Shown: positions 19,282-32,706, counted from the stretch's first letter. The stretch is 64,000 nucleotides of DNA from Dichomitus squalens LYAD-421 SS1 (GCF_000275845.1 NW_006766921.1:222120-286119); one strand, 5' to 3'. Notes: generated from the sequence alone by a model not told the origin. Translations and numbers: made by a program.

Positions 19282-22200
19282 ATGGCCGGTCCAGCATCTC
19301 CAACAGTTGACGAGGCCATCCGCGTCGTCGTCACGCCCTCACAAGCATCCTATTTTGCCGGCGAGCCCTTCTCCGTTACAATCACGTTCACCAACACGCG
19401 CACTCCCGAGGCTTCCGCACCTGCTCCCCGTTCTTCCTCTCATATCCACCGCAGAGGGGCTCATTCCATCAGCTCTGTTCCTCTTGCCCGTCCACCAACT
19501 TCCCCTGGCACTCCTCGCACTGCTGTCCCCGTATTCCTTTCTCCCCGCCCCAATGGTGACGCAACGAACTCCTCGTCACGCAAGGGTCTCATTGGCCACA
19601 ATCTACCTACCAAATCTTCAGACGAGCCTCCCTCTTCCGAGGTGCTCAGGAAGAGGCTCTTGGCTTCCAGATCTCTTTCCCTCACAATTTCTCCAGATGA
19701 CCTCCCTACGTCGAATAAATCAAAGGAGCCGACCTCTCCGGCGAACCGGGAGAGCCTGAACGGCCATGGCAGCAGTAAGTCTTATCTTCCCGTCCCCGAG
19801 GCATACAAAGTAGTGGTTATGCCGTCGCGTATGCGATTAGTCCTGAAGCTCATGCATCACCCTATGCAGGTCCAGTCTCGGGATCATCCTCCCCCCGTAT
19901 CGTCGCTCCCCTCGCCCGCACACCCGCGCTGCCGCCCAACCATCCTCATGCACGAAAGCAGTCTGTTCTAGATGGTCAGCTTCAGCTGCAGGACCTCCGA
20001 CCGCCCGCTTCAATGTCACCTTTTGCGCCTTCGCCCAACGCCTCCATGTCGACGTTCTCGTTATCCCTCGATCCCATAGCCGAAGCAGGGTCTACATCGC
20101 CCAACCAGCCTGCAACGCCTTACATCCCCTCTCCCGTCCCAGGTTCAGACCTCCCAAACGTCCGCACGCAGATCCCCTCTGGTCCTCCAGCACCAGCGAA
20201 GACGACTGGCCATCTGTACCCTCCCCACGAGCCGCGCGGACCTCCACGCCGCCCATCTCAGCTTGGTCTAGGCCATGGTCCCCCTCCAGCAGTTTCTTCC
20301 ACCGCCTACCTGAAGCCGCCACGGACAGCGTTCTCGTCTACCTTCCCCGTTGCGAACACGGAGCTCATCCTATACGCCTATGCGCAATTGCTCGGTACAC
20401 TGACGATCACCCCCCTACCCGATGCCCCTTCGTCCTCAGACCAAGCACGCAACCTGAACCGCCTCCGCGCACGTCTTCTGAAGCGCAAAGCGGTTGGCGG
20501 AGGCAGCATGGACATCTCCTCGTCTTTGAGCGCACAACCTAGCTCGCCAGTTAGCCCCTCTCGGAGGCACGGTCGGTCGACATCTCTCTCCAACGGTCTT
20601 CTCTCCATACTCTCATCTAGCTCGTCGCAACCGAGCCCGCAGCCGTTTGTCCCCGGGCATCGCGCGCGGACGTCGTCAGTGTTCTCCTTGTTTTCAACCG
20701 GACAGGCCCTGCCACCGCCGAGCCGCTCGGGGCTCGGTCTGGGCTTGAGCACATCAGCATCCGAAGACGAGGAGATGGACCCAGACCAGCCTCTGCCGAC
20801 GCTGGAGGTGCAGCCTTCCATGCTTGCCGTGGACCTGAGTCTCGCGCCGGGCGAGTCGCGGACGTGTACGCGCTTTCGGGTTCCCGTTCATCATTCCAGC
20901 GAGACTGATGCTCTGTTGTGCGTCAGACACGTATTCGCTCACTCTTCCGGAGAACCTGCCTCCGACGTTCCGGGGACGCGCACTCAAGTTCTCGTACCAG
21001 TTCATTCTGGGCGTCTGCCGGGCGGGCGGGAATGTCCCCGGAGCCAGTCCGTCGAGTAGCAGTAGGGTGATGAAGGTTCCCATACGCGTGTACAACAATG
21101 TCGCAGGTGAGACCACACGCTATGGCTTTCGAGTCAGCCGTTGACACACGGCACCGGTAGTGGGTAGACCGCTCGCTCCATACAATCTGCTGTGGCCTGT
21201 CGTATCCCAGCGCGGACCGATCCCTCCAGGCAAAGTCATAGAAGGCTCCACGGAGCAGCAGAGACGCACCGGTCTGCGCGCAATACCATCTTCTGCGGCC
21301 AAGCTTGGGACGTATGAGGACTTGCAAGGTTATGCGCGCAATCTCCTGGCGTCTTTTCCTGACCCGCAGGCAAAGGGGGTCAGGATCAAGCTGCCGCTCG
21401 AAGCAATCCCGAATGGTGACCGCGATCCGGAGCGTGAAATAGAGGGCGATGTGAATAATCCTTCGGGATGCAGACAAGCTGTCGAGGTGCTCACTCGGAA
21501 CCCGAAGAAAGGTGCGTGTTGTCGCAGGTTTCATATCGACCTCCATTCACCCCTTCTGTGAAGCCTCGTACGATGTCACCAAGGATGGAGTTAAGGTGGC
21601 GGTACTTACGTTCCCCAAGAGTGCATACCGACTCGGAGAGACGATCCTCGGCGTGGTCGAGTTGAATGAGAGATATCAGCGAGCGCGAGTGCTCAAGGTG
21701 ATCCATTCAGCGAATACTGCAAACGCCTCGATTGCTCACGCGATGCCCTGTCATATGCTAGCTATCTGCAATGCTGGAGGCACACGAGTCCCTTCCGAGC
21801 AGCATCGCTTCGCCCACGCTCTCACGGCACATGCGACGTGTTCACGCGGAACACCACTCGTGTTTCATGGCCGCCACACTTCGCACGACCTTCTCGCTGG
21901 ACATCCCCCCAGACGCCAGCCCGGCGTTCGAGGCTGCGTACGAGGAGGAGCGTCTCGACGCGGACCTCATGAACCCCAGAAAACCCAAGCCAAAGTCAGG
22001 TGGGCTCGAGTGGAAGGTCAGGCTGTGCCTGCTGGTCGCGATCGCGTCTCCGAGTGCGCGCGAGGGCCCCGACGCCGACGGCGCACGCACGCGACATCTC
22101 GTGCAGGACGGCCCGCGGGGACAATGGGGTTCGTCCTGGAAGGCCGCGCAGACCATCGCGCCCCTCGAGCGTCCCGCGGCCGTGTCACCCGCGGCTGCCT

Positions 22201-22484
22201 CCCCTACGACACCCAACGCCAATGGGCAACCTTTCACTCCTGCGGCGAACACTGCGCTTTCGTGGGTGTCGTACTTCGCGTCGTCGCTGCTGGGTCCGTC
22301 GAATGTCGGGTATCACGACGGAGACGAGGATCTGGATGAGACGGAGGGCGACGACGGAGACGACATGGGACCTGATGAGGCGTGGCGGGAGGTGAAGGTG
22401 GAAATGGTCGAGTGCGAGGTCCCTGTGAGGGTGTGGCCCGGCAACACGGCGTTCAAGGCGACGGAGGTTGTATTCGACGTTTGA
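19282..22484 (+). CDS. RGP1: Rgp1, subunit of the Ric1-Rgp1 Ypt6/Rab6 exchange factor
   Basis: Six exons (19282-19774, 19870-20865, 20927-21106, 21161-21511, 21564-21697, 21762-22484) encode about 958 aa. The Rgp1 domain is spread over the protein. It starts with IRVVVTPSQASYFAGEPFSV, continues with YSLTLPENLPPTFRGRALKF, PLAPYNLLWPVV, YDVTKDGVKVAVLTFPKSAY and LGETILGVVELNERYQRARV, and ends in EVPVRVWPGNTAFKATEVVF. Each exon join restores these words. Rgp1 with Ric1 activates the Rab6 homologue Ypt6 at the Golgi for endosome-to-Golgi retrieval. Long Ser/Pro-rich inserts (about residues 30-190 and 340-470) make it longer than yeast Rgp1 (about 660 aa, from memory), as common in basidiomycetes. 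Together with Trs31 it gives the window two Rab-GEF subunits, though they are not adjacent. Confidence 0.92.
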
Positions 22485-23807
22485 CGCACCTGCTTGAGGA
22501 GATGCACCAGAAGCGCGAGTTGAGGTAGGCCCGCATGTCACATTCCACGTCATTTGCTCGTTCAAGATATTGACGTCGCTGCGCTGTTGTTTGTCCGTGT
22601 CCCTCACCTGATCAAGACTTGAGAAGGTGCGAGTCTTGTACCGATGGGCAATGGACAACAGAAGACGCAGAAGCTCGAACGCCATCTATCTAGGTAACCG
22701 GTCTCTGGCTCGGACAGGCCATCCTGCATTCTTGAAGTTGGAGTGCAATGCGGGGTGCGGGGAGACAAGCATGGGGAAACCACCCGCTAGTCCTCTTAGA
22801 GCTGTGCATGCCCGATGCATAATGATCGGCCGGTGCCGAATTGGTGTTCCCGCCCGCTCCCGCGGTAGGACGCGGACCCCTCGCGCAGTCCACCGTCAAC
22901 GCTCGGCAGAGACAAGACGCAAGGCACGGAGTGACGTCGCCTTGATCGCTATGCGAGTCTGTGAGAGGCTTGGGAATAGGGTAGCAGCCTATAGGTCGAG
23001 GCAAGGCTAATCCCGGACGAAGCGTGGACGTGGTCGTACCTAGCCGGATCATTGGGGCGCCCGAAAGGGTCAAGTGCGGGACTTGGGGAGGGTCTGGGAC
23101 GGTCAGCTGGAGGGAGAGAAGCTGCGAAGAGGAAGGACGGTGTGCTGCGAAGTCGTGTGGGCTGATGGCGTGTGTACCGTAGTTTAGCGTTTGTGAATGG
23201 GAGCGCATAGGCTGGGAGAGGACGATCGGCTGTATTACGGTGCAGGGGGCAGGGTGTGGCCTTGTGACCGGCCCCTGCCTAATCGGGGATAGGGGTGACC
23301 GAGCCACCGTCTCTCGCGCCGTCACCTGAGCCTCGAGCACAGTCTGCACTGCGACTCTGGCCATGGCCCTGACCGCCGACTGACATTCTCTCCTCTCCCC
23401 CAACAGCAGACATAGACGACTTGCGAGTCTCGCTGCCTCCCCTCCTCTCCGTCTGCAGCGACCACAACATAGACTTGCTTTCGTCTCTTCTCCGGTCTCC
23501 CCGCACGATCCCGCCTAGACCGCTGTCGGAACATCGTAGAGTCGACGCGTGTACAACACAGAGCTCACGACCACTGTGCGTATTCTACACCTCCATCGCT
23601 GTCTCCTCGCTCATCGCGCTCCCCCAGACTCACGACCCTAGAGGCATCACGCGCGTGTACGCTATAGTCGTCTAGATCCCGCTTCCCCGTACGATCCCCG
23701 ATCCGCCCATCCTCGCTTTTGCACACCCCCTCACACGACTATCCAAACTGGCGACCGTCCAGAACTACGAGCAGCTCCGTCACCTCGGTCAACCAACACT
23801 GAGCCTG
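22485..23807. other. 1.3 kb intergenic region, 5' of PSP1 gene
   Basis: A 237-codon minus-strand frame (22690-23403) is low-complexity with no motif and is treated as chance. The part from 23420 to 23640 is pyrimidine-rich on the plus strand and may be promoter or leader of the PSP1-domain gene. Confidence 0.45.
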
Positions 23808-26001
23808 ATGCAGTCAAGCCACCACCAGCACGCGTCCGACGACGCCGAACGCCAGAACCGCTTCCTTTCCTCGCATGGGACCGAAACCCCCAACTCGCTC
23901 AGCGTCCGCGAGCGCGCTGCGAGCCAGCCTCCCCGCTCCCAAAGCTTCGTCGCACCCCCGCCGCAACCGGTCCGCAACAACTCAGGCGGCAGCGGTTCTG
24001 GGGCCTGGGGCCGCTTCTCGTCTAGTCTCAATCCTCTGCCTCAGTCGGTTCCCACGCGCAGTGCTTCCTTCTCTTCCTCGCCATTAAGTACCCATAGCCC
24101 CTTCTCATCCGCCATGCGCGACTCCCACTTCGCGTCCACGTTCGAGGACGACGAGTCCGAGGCGCACAGCGACATCCTGGACCCGTACGATCCGTACGAC
24201 GAGCGCTACGTGCGCAACGGCATGTCGTTCAGGGGCCGCACGTACACTGCAGACCTCACCAGGAGCAGGTCCCAGTCTCTGGCCACGTCCCGGCCTGGCG
24301 CGATCGGCAGTGGCTTCCCTGGACAGGGTTTCGGGCACTGGGATGGGTCCTCGCCGCAGAGCATCCCCACCCGGTACGATTTCAAGACGCCAACGAGCGG
24401 AAGCCGTTATGGTTCACTTGGCGCTCTTGGTCGCTCGCCCTCGAACGGATACTCACAGGGCTCAATCACAGACCCTTCGAACATGAGTCCCTTCGTGCGG
24501 GACGTGGGCCAGATTCTTCTGGACGACGGTTCCGCGTTCCGCGAGCTCTGGTCGGGAATGAACCCTCCCCGCGACGAGCATGGCGGAGGTGGGAGCGGCA
24601 CGACCAGTCGACGTCACAGTGTCAGCGTCGTGCAACCACGGCGGCCCATCGTGGGTTTCAACGCTCCGGCTGCGGATCTGCAAGAGGATACAGCTCACCA
24701 GGGGTCCTTCGTGCACTCCGCATCGTTCGGCGGCGGAAGTGGAGGCGGGCTCCTGCTCACGGACGATGACCTCGCGAGCGACCTCGGCATGCTGAGCATG
24801 AACGAGTCTCGACCCATGACTTCCGTGCAGCCGGCATCGCAGCCCTCTTCGCTACCGATCTACGCGCCTTTGTCGCGGAGCCCGCCGGCTTCAGACCGTG
24901 TCTCCCCCTACCAGGCACTGCATCTCAACATACCTGGTGGCGCGGGCGGCTCGTACTCCCGCCAGTCGATCGTCGGTTCGCCCAGCGATAGCGGCCTTTC
25001 CGGGGGTAGCCCCTCCCGAGGTCACATCGATACCTTCGTGCAGGAGGCAAGAGAGCAAGGAAGACCGATTGCAACGCAGGCGCTCATGGCTCGCTACGTC
25101 CCTGGCCATGGTATTCAGCAGATCCCGGAAGGAGGGGTGATGCCGTCTCTTTCCCCCGCCGCCCTCCGTAGTGCAGGTCACTTCGCGTCGCCGCAGCAGA
25201 TGCAGCGTCGCCCGTCGGACGCATCCAAGCCGCTCAACGAGCTCGGCAAGGGTGTGCCGCTGCATGCAGTGCCGACGTCGTGGCCGCTGTACATCGTCGA
25301 GTTCAAGGCCGGTCGGACGGATTTGTTCTACTGCACCGATCTTGCGCAAGACATCCGCGTAGGTGACCTTGTTATCGTCGAGGCGGACCGCGGCAAGGAC
25401 CTGGGCAAGGTCGTCAACGACACGATTACGCTCGCCGAGGTCGAGGCGTTCCAGAAGCAGCAGAAGCTGATGAGCATGGGCCATGCCGACGTGCACGGCG
25501 TGCCGACCAGCCCGACCGCCGCGACTGGTGGAGGCGTCAAGGACATTAACCCCAAAATGATCTACGGCAAGGCTCAGCATCGGGATACACAGTAGGTGTT
25601 CGAGTCATTGTTTGAGCTGTTCGCTCGTTGACGTTCGGACAGGGGTCTTGCGGCAAAAGCGCAAGATGAGGCGAAGGCGCTGGAGCTATGTCGCAACAAA
25701 GTCCGACAGCGCAAGCTGCCTATGGAGGTAGTGGACGCTGAATATCAATGGTATGCTTCCCATCGTGACGATAGCTGTTCGTCCATGCTGACCGCGCGTT
25801 GCAGGGATCGCCGTAAATTAACTTTCTATTTCGTGGCCGAAAAGAGGATCGACTTCCGAGAGCTCGTGCGTGAGCTGTTCCGGTGTGTATACATAAAGTC
25901 GTTCGGGCTTGGTGACGTGTGCTTATGACATTTCGTGCAGCTTGTACAAAACTCGGATTTGGATGGCGTCGCTTGGAGGAGCGGGAGGCTACGAGCAGTA
26001 G
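23808..26001 (+). CDS. PSP1: PSP1 C-terminal domain protein
   Basis: Four exons (23808-25591, 25643-25750, 25805-25882, 25941-26001) encode about 676 aa. The first 470 residues are disordered and Ser/Gly/Pro-rich. The C-terminal 200 form a PSP1 domain: WPLYIVEFKAGRTDLFYC, VGDLVIVEADRGKDLGKVV, KALELCRNKVRQRKLPMEVV, DAEYQWDRRKLTFYFVAEKR, IDFRELVRELFRLYKTRIWM. The last exon supplies only about 20 residues ending GGAGGYEQ. In yeast Psp1 is a high-copy suppressor of DNA polymerase alpha mutants and the domain is related to bacterial YaaT/RicT proteins. A molecular activity is not established. Arg- and Ser-rich N-terminal repeats suggest phosphorylation, but that is inference. All three splice joins fall inside the conserved domain. 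Confidence 0.9.
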
Positions 26002-26706
26002 TCCAATGGCTCCTGCCTCTTCAACTGCTCGCCGTGCGTCTATGTGGCCTCACTCACTGGTATACCTTATTGCTGCAGCAATCTACGGCAGCACTCACAA
26101 GCTGGTCCTTCGCCTTCTTCATAATCTCTCCCCACAAGTCGTCGTGTACGTTATCGCTGACGCCGGAGCTAACGTTTTATTCATGCCATCCATTATGGAC
26201 GCCTGGCTCTTCCTATTTTTGTCTGTTATGGCCCTGCACATCAGATGTCGCACATCGTATCCCACACTTTCGTCGCCCTCTGTCCTTAATGTGTCGCCCT
26301 GTACCAACAGCACGGTCTGTTTTCGTTTGCTGGTTGTGTCTAGTTGCTCAGACGGACCCCTGTGCTCCCCACGTGAAAGAATCTGACCTGGTCGGGCCCG
26401 CGTTGGATACCCCCGGCTGGTCGTCTAACAAATGAATGTATCACTACTGTAGTCTAGTCGTTTATATATGCTGCGTTCCGAAACATCAGGCTAAGTACGC
26501 CGGCTTCAGCTCACACGGCGATCGCCCCATGCGCAAGTCTGCTATACACTGACGTTCACGCTGGACAAGCTCTAGGATTTACTCAAATTGTCCGAGCGCG
26601 GTAGTCTTCTCGGTTCCCAGAACTGCATCGATCATCTTAACATGCAACGTGCAAGCCAAGTCCATATATCTTCGCTACATCATGTACCCGAATCGATGTC
26701 TTTGCT
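26002..26706. other. Convergent 3' region, PSP1 / acetyltransferase
   Basis: Two genes end toward each other here. Overlapping frames of 120-165 codons on the plus strand continue from the PSP1 terminal exon in other frames and show no motif. Nothing else was recognised. Confidence 0.5.
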
Positions 26707-27847
26707 TCACGACTCAGTGTCGATTTTGACCTCTACCAAAATGGACCGTTGCCAAGCCCATCGACCAGTAACAGGGTCCACGCCGCCCTGCGCACCCTCC
26801 CCATACCCACTCGGGAACAAAAAGCCGCTCCTCCTGTACACTCCCTCCGCACTCGCATCCCCGACGTTCAAGTTCACCTCCTCCTTGACCCCGCACGCCG
26901 GCGGGCCGTCAGGCACCCCGCGGACGCCATACGGCGGCGCGCCCAGGTAATACCGCGTGACCGCACGCACCGCCGCCTCCGCGACGCCCCTCCGCCTGTA
27001 CGCCGGGGCGACGTACACGTTCCTGATGGCGACCGTGCGCGGGGTGACGCGCCCGAGGGCGACGTAGGCGGCCGGGGGTCCGTCGGGCTCCAGGCGGCAG
27101 AGCCAGAGGAGGCGTGCGGCGAGCGGGTCGGCGAGCGCGGCCATCGCCTGCTCTTTGGTGAGGACGGCCCTCCACGGGGCGTTCGCCTGGAAGTCCTGGT
27201 AGAGCGCCGCGGCGGGCTCGAGGTCCGCGGGCGTCGCGAGCTCGACTACGTATGGAGAGGGCGGGGAGGGGAGGGGCGGGAGGGACGTCTTGGTCGCGTA
27301 TGATACGTGGGTGTCGAAGTTGCCGTCGAGGAGCTTGACGGGGTTGTGGTGGGCGAGGAGGAGGGCGGTCCACGTCGCGAGGAAGGCGTTGACGGCCTCT
27401 GGCGGGCCGCAGACTTTGTCGAGCGCGGCTGGGTCTGCGGGTTCTGCGAGGACGGAGTGGGCGAGGAGGGCAGTTGCGGAGGCTAGGAGCTCGGGGTCGC
27501 CCGTGAGCGCCTCGTGCGCGGGGCACGGCGTAGACAGCACCCAGAAACGACTCGTTTTGTTCGTGTGCAGTGTGATCCTGTCGCCCGGTCAGGGTGAGCA
27601 ATCTAATGTCTGCCGTCTGATATCGCGCTGAGCTAGCGAGACGAGGGGACTGCACATACAATAGATCCTTCCCTCGGTAGACTGCGAACATGCGCAGGGG
27701 CGCGTCAGAAACGACTTGGGTCGAGGCCCCGGACAAGAAGTCGTACAGCGACCCGAGGCCGAAGTTCATGAAGCTGTCGTCGAAGTCCTTCGACTCCGCC
27801 AGGAAGGCGTGCGGGTCATCGAAGCGCACGAAACGAAGGCCCGCCAT
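26707..27847 (-). CDS. GNAT-family N-acetyltransferase
   Basis: Two exons (27660-27847, 26707-27577) give about 352 aa. The intron joins GKDLL to ITLHTNKTSRFWVLSTPCP. The C-terminal third carries the GNAT fold (FR47-like): beta strand AAYVALGRVTPRTVAIRNVYV, then the acetyl-CoA loop APAYRRRGVAEAAVRAVTRY, where RRRGVA is a form of the Q/R-x-x-G-x-G/A motif, and a late strand NLNVGDASAEGVYRRSGF. The N-terminal 200 residues form a helical region of a kind seen in fungal GNATs of unknown substrate. The enzyme would transfer an acetyl group from acetyl-CoA to an amine, and its substrate cannot be told. The coding sequence is very GC-rich, producing long shadow frames on both strands. Confidence 0.85.
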
Positions 27848-29554
27848 GGCTAAGTGGCAAGTGGCACTCCAAGAAGCTTCAACGGTAGAGCGAACAGGGT
27901 GTGGGAAGACCGTCGATCGTTCTCTAACCTCGAGTACTGTGTACTTTTATCGCGTTTCGCGTAGAGCAGCTGGCTGGACGCCGACGGGAGAAAGCTTTGC
28001 GCGATGAAACGGGTCCCGGATGACTCGGATTGACTCGAGGGCTCGAACGGCAAGTCACTGCTGCGTTGCTGACAGTCTGTTTCCCCCATCCTGAGAGGGA
28101 GCTTCGTCAGCCTGTTATGGCTTGCATGCTTCGCGCTGAGCTACCAAGAACCGTGAGCTCTTACGACACGATATGACCGCGACCGTACCCACCGACTTTA
28201 AACGACGCCTTCCTGATCACAGTTTTCTTCGCCGCAGTCGCAACCTCATAACTTGTGTATGTAGCCAACGATGCGACAGGTGGCGAAATCATTCACGTGT
28301 CGCATTCTACCTGCCACATAGTAAACGCGCGCCGGTCCAATGCTGTAAGTTCGCTGAGATGGCTCGGAGAACAGGAGTGGAAGAGGGCCTCAAGAGGCAG
28401 ACGCCTTGTCTTCTTCGGGAAATTAAACGCCGAAGAACCTGCTCACATGCGTCAACGCGTTGAGACCGACGCTTTCGCGACCTCCATGTCTTCCATCTTG
28501 TCGAGATGACTACTGTACGAGGATGTTCGATGCTACCGGGTCCCTTCTGTTACGAACATAGGCTATGATGAAGCCGATATCATGTTCGCGTTGCATCTCG
28601 ATTCGTTTCTCGGAATCACTTTGCTGATTCGAATGGATCCGTAGGCCCCGGTAGCGATGATATTGCCGCATCGACGCCAGAACTCCGCGCGAAACCTCTT
28701 GCGGTTCGGTATCGAAGCCCGGCCGTGACGCAAAGTGAAAAGCTGTCTAATAGTGACATGGCGGCACGACGTTGTCGCTCACCTCCACACGTGGCTACGG
28801 GACGCCCTCACTGGGGAATGCGTAAAATGCGAAGAAGACATTCGGTTGACCTGTGTCATTGTGGAGAATGGGGTGGGCTCCCAAGAATGCTCTTCGCGTC
28901 GCGACTTCGGAAGAACGCCTGCGGAGCTGTGGGTGCTCTATGTTATTTTGCTCTGTGTTGTGGATGGCACGCATGCATGCTGACGAACGCCAACTAGGTC
29001 AGAATGAAATAGACTATCTGGTAGGGTGGCGCTGCTTGTGAGAGAGGACGACGCCGCGTGAACATTGCAGTGTGGCCAAAGGCTTGCCGGTGGTTGTAGG
29101 ACGGGAGTCGTCGCTGTCGAGAACAGCGGAGTCGATCTACGTTGTACGACATCAAGTTCGAAGCTGGATCCCGGACATATCGCGCAAGTGAAGGGTGGCA
29201 GCCCAGATTGGATCGCGGAAGCCGGTCGCGGGAGGACGACTGCTTGGTCCGGGAACAGCGGCAGAATGCGGTGAGGTGTTTGCCTTGGATCGAAGCCATG
29301 CCCGAGGCGATATGACCGGAAACGGCAACAGATGTCATGCGCAGACGTCGGGCGAGACAGCCTTGCCTCTCGTCTTGTCACCCCGTTCGTTTCTGTCGCT
29401 CCCGCCGCGCGACGTGCCGTCATCATCCTCGCCAGGCCTCCCAGCGACGGCCGGGCTGTCTCTCGTCTCTTTCTCTCATACCCCCACCATCCCTGCCGTG
29501 GTCTTACTTCACAGCTGTATATAATCCACCTCACTCCTTTCTTTGTCTCCATCC
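27848..29554. other. 1.7 kb divergent intergenic region, no gene seen
   Basis: This lies between the starts of the acetyltransferase gene and the Ser/Pro-rich gene. A 204-codon minus-strand frame (28938-29552) has no motif and crosses the probable promoter of the right-hand gene. Nothing else was recognised. Confidence 0.45.
29518..29524 (+). promoter_or_regulatory. TATA-like box of the Ser/Pro-rich gene
   Basis: TATATAA lies 37 bp before the ATG at 29555. The closeness implies a very short leader, or that transcription starts just before the ATG. Confidence 0.35.
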
Positions 29555-32305
29555 ATGTCGCTCACTTCAGGCTCCCGTCCCTCTCCTTTCACCTTACAAG
29601 AGTTCAGCGAGCTCGTCTGCTCTGCCTTCAACATCAGTGATGCAGACCTCACCTCGCGTCTCAACCAGCCCCTCCTTTCTCTCACTCCACCTTCTCCTCA
29701 TTCTCCTTCTCCTCCAGATCGCATACAGCCACCTAATTTCCTCTCCAGAGGTCGCAGGGCTGGCGACCCTCGCCGCAGTCGCTCCTCCAGTTTGGATGAC
29801 CGCTCGCCTCTTTCGTCCCCAGCAAGGCCAAGATCCCGTTCTGGAACGATCAGCGCGCGCCGAATGTTCCAACAAGTCCGCTCTCGAGCCTCAGCGTTGG
29901 TTCTGCGGTCACGTGAGCCTCCTGCTTCTCCCAGCAGACCCCCTTCCCCGGCTCCTTATGAGCCCCTTCCGCGTCCCTGCCCGTCCCCCACTCTCTCCGC
30001 CTCATCCTTCGTCCGCGCGCTCTCCCCGTGGAGCATGCTTGACTCTACCGCAGGTCGTCCCAGCTCCCGAGCTCCCAGCCCTTCCCGCTCCCTGCTCACC
30101 CCCATTCGCCGGAGCGTCAGCCCGACGCCTCTTCCTACGCGGCAGGCACAGTCGTATGGTCCGTCGGTGTCGCGTTCGCCGACCACCGCCCTTCGTTCCT
30201 TCTTCGACGATACCCCAGTCCAGTCCAAGCGCGCATATAGTCGCCCCGCCACCTCGGCGTCCGTCGTGCACCCTTTATATCGTGTTTCAACCTCTAATAG
30301 TGTTCAAGAGGGTCTTCCCCACGAGTCCTTACCCTCTTTCTTCGAGGACACTGGCTATCGGGTCGCGAATCCCAGACCGCCTTCATACTGTCGTCCCGTC
30401 CCGCCATCCACCGCCATCCACTCTCGTCTCCCGCCTCTGCGCAAGACGAAAAGCAGCGGTCGCGGACTCTTAGGTCGCGAAGATCATCAATCAAGCGCTC
30501 GAAAGATTGACGGACCTGCCATGAGAGTGGGGTTCCAGGATTTTGGGCTGTGGAACCATCGCAAGGGCGAGAACATGCCATCGCCTTTGACACACCCGAG
30601 GGATCCACCTCCTGTCCCTGGTAGGAGAGCTAGTTCTGTATGAGTAGACTTGGGTGATATTGACGCAAATTTACCTCCAGCGTACGTGTACGAGCGACGG
30701 GGTAGCGCCACAAGTAACTCGACGGTACGTAAGTTCTGAAGGCTGGGACGTCGGGTACTGAGAAGCGTGGTACAGGGAAGTACACGATCGAGCTCAAGCT
30801 TGTCTCTTCGACTTTCCAGTCTTGTCGAGCTTGCGCTTCCGAGCAAAATGCGCATTCGCGGGCGTTCCAAATTGAACCTGAATACCACATCCGGGTCGGA
30901 GGAGGCATCCGCCGACTCGTCACCGTCGACTCTTTCGTCGGGCTCCCTACCGTCGACTCCGAGCTCCCCAATCTCACCCTTCTCACGTGCGCAGGCACAG
31001 GTCTATTCGGCCAGCACAGATGACCATACGCTTCCAATTCCTGTCACGAAGCCGGAGGAGGATGCGCTCGCGATCGGACGCGTTCTAACTCCAGAGGCGG
31101 ATCCTTTCGCCAAAGGAGATATCGTGTTGCCGACGCATGGGTCACCTCGACAACCGATACACCTCAGTCGTCGAGCGTCCTCGCAGGACTCTCCCTCTAG
31201 CTTGAATAGAGTGGTCACTTGGGACGATCAAGGCAAACCACACGCCGTGAAGCGCGTGCGGAACAGTCTCCCAGCGAGTCCGGTATCGACAGCACCAACC
31301 TTCCCATCATCCTGCTCGGTGTATTCGAGCTGTTCCCCCCGCTCGGACGCGTCTTATACCTTCCCTGCCAGGAAGTCGCCCGCCATAACGCCGAAACGGG
31401 ATGGTCCCCCCTCAGCTTGGCCTTCACTGGTGTCCACGTCCTCGTCTTCCGGCCGACCTGCGACGAGTCCCTGCTCTCCCAAGTCTGCATTCAAGCGAAA
31501 CTCTAAGCCTCTTTCTTCCACGAACGACATCTTTTCGGCGCTGCCAGTTGGCCTTCCGCCACCCTTCTCGCCTCCTTCCCTGCCACCCCCCAACCGGGAT
31601 CTTCCCAGCGTCCCCTTATCGTCTCCACGTGCCCCTTCCCTCCCACCAAAGGAACGTCATGGATACATCTCACGGAGTCATCGTTCGCTACCCCCGTCCC
31701 CCCATCCTTCCCAAACCGAACCCAGCGGCGATCACTCACTCAACCTCAGAACCTCGGATGATGCCCATGTCTCGATCATTCCTCTGAGCCTTGCTCTGCA
31801 GGAATGTTCAGTCAAGGCTTTTCCCGATCGACGTCAAGTAGTCGAGGCGCCGTCCCTTGGGGAGCCATGGTCGGGTACCATTGGTAACATGCAAACATTG
31901 GGGCGTCCCGCAACTCCGATTCCAGGTCCTCGAAGGATATCAAAACGTCGGTCCACTGACTCAACGTCTACAATTACCGCATCTCCTTGCTCATCGGCGC
32001 TCCATGACACTACTCCAGGTTTCGACTCCAGGACGTTCGCGGCTAGCAGAGACGGGTCCGTCCTTACTGAAGGCAGCAGCTACTCCATCGAAGCGTCCCC
32101 CAGGCACCACTCAAACGCCGTGTTGGAAGATGAAGCAGAATTCTGGAGCCCGCGCTCTTCGCAGTCGGCCGTGTTCTACGCTGCACCCTCTTCTCTCGAA
32201 GCGAGCGAACGGAGTCGTTTTCACACGTCTATGGCTATGCACTCGGCTCCTCGCGTACCTACCTGGCGTGCTGAGAAGGCTGCGAGTGCGGAAGGCCGTT
32301 CGTGA
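29555..32305 (+). CDS. Large Ser/Pro-rich, mostly disordered protein
   Basis: Three exons (29555-30620, 30681-30724, 30776-32305) give about 879 aa. The 44-nt middle exon encodes AYVYERRGSATSNST. The first 20 residues (FTLQEFSELVCSAFNISDAD) could form a short helix. The rest is dominated by Ser, Pro, Arg and Thr with many SP and RxxS sites and small ordered islands such as GFQDFGLWNHRKGE, NRVVTWDDQGKPHAVKR and EDEAEFWSP. I do not recognise a family. Composition suggests an intrinsically disordered, heavily phosphorylated regulatory or scaffold protein, but no function can be assigned. No signal peptide, membrane segment or coiled coil is visible. A donor at 30621 with an acceptor at 30647 would make an impossible 27-nt intron, so the acceptor at 30680 was chosen. 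Confidence 0.7.
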
Positions 32306-32706
32306 TGCAGTCGTTTCTCACTGATTGTTTTTGGTCGTCCTCCTGGTTGTCTCAAGCACGGCATGGGCTTTTACTCGCTCTTTAGTTTTCGATATTGCTG
32401 TTACTACTCGCACGCTTTCGTTCACCCGTCCTTCGGTCCTCCCGCTTTTGATACCCATCAGCTTCACCCACCACAATTAACTTATGGCATCCGCTTGTTG
32501 TTGTCGTTGTTGTTGGCTCTCCTGCGCGTGTGCAGTAATTTTCGTAGAGTAAATCCGTAGAATGTGAGTATACTGTACGATAGCTCACCAGACCGCGAAT
32601 CGTAGGGGGCTGGTTTCTTGGTGGTCTGTAATAGTACCGCATATATCATCGTAGGCTAATAAACGATTGCATTGACGGTGTTCCTGACACAAGTATGATT
32701 TGTTGA
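32306..32706. other. Convergent 3' region
   Basis: About 400 bp lie between two converging stop codons. The region is T-rich on the plus strand and contains AATAAA-like words, consistent with two terminators, but no exact site is assigned. Confidence 0.45.

Noticed and set aside
22690..23403. 237-codon minus-strand frame between RGP1 and PSP1
   Set aside because: Low-complexity sequence without recognisable domain, signal peptide or splice support.
28938..29552. 204-codon minus-strand frame
   Set aside because: It covers the likely promoter of the plus-strand Ser/Pro-rich gene and shows no conserved words.
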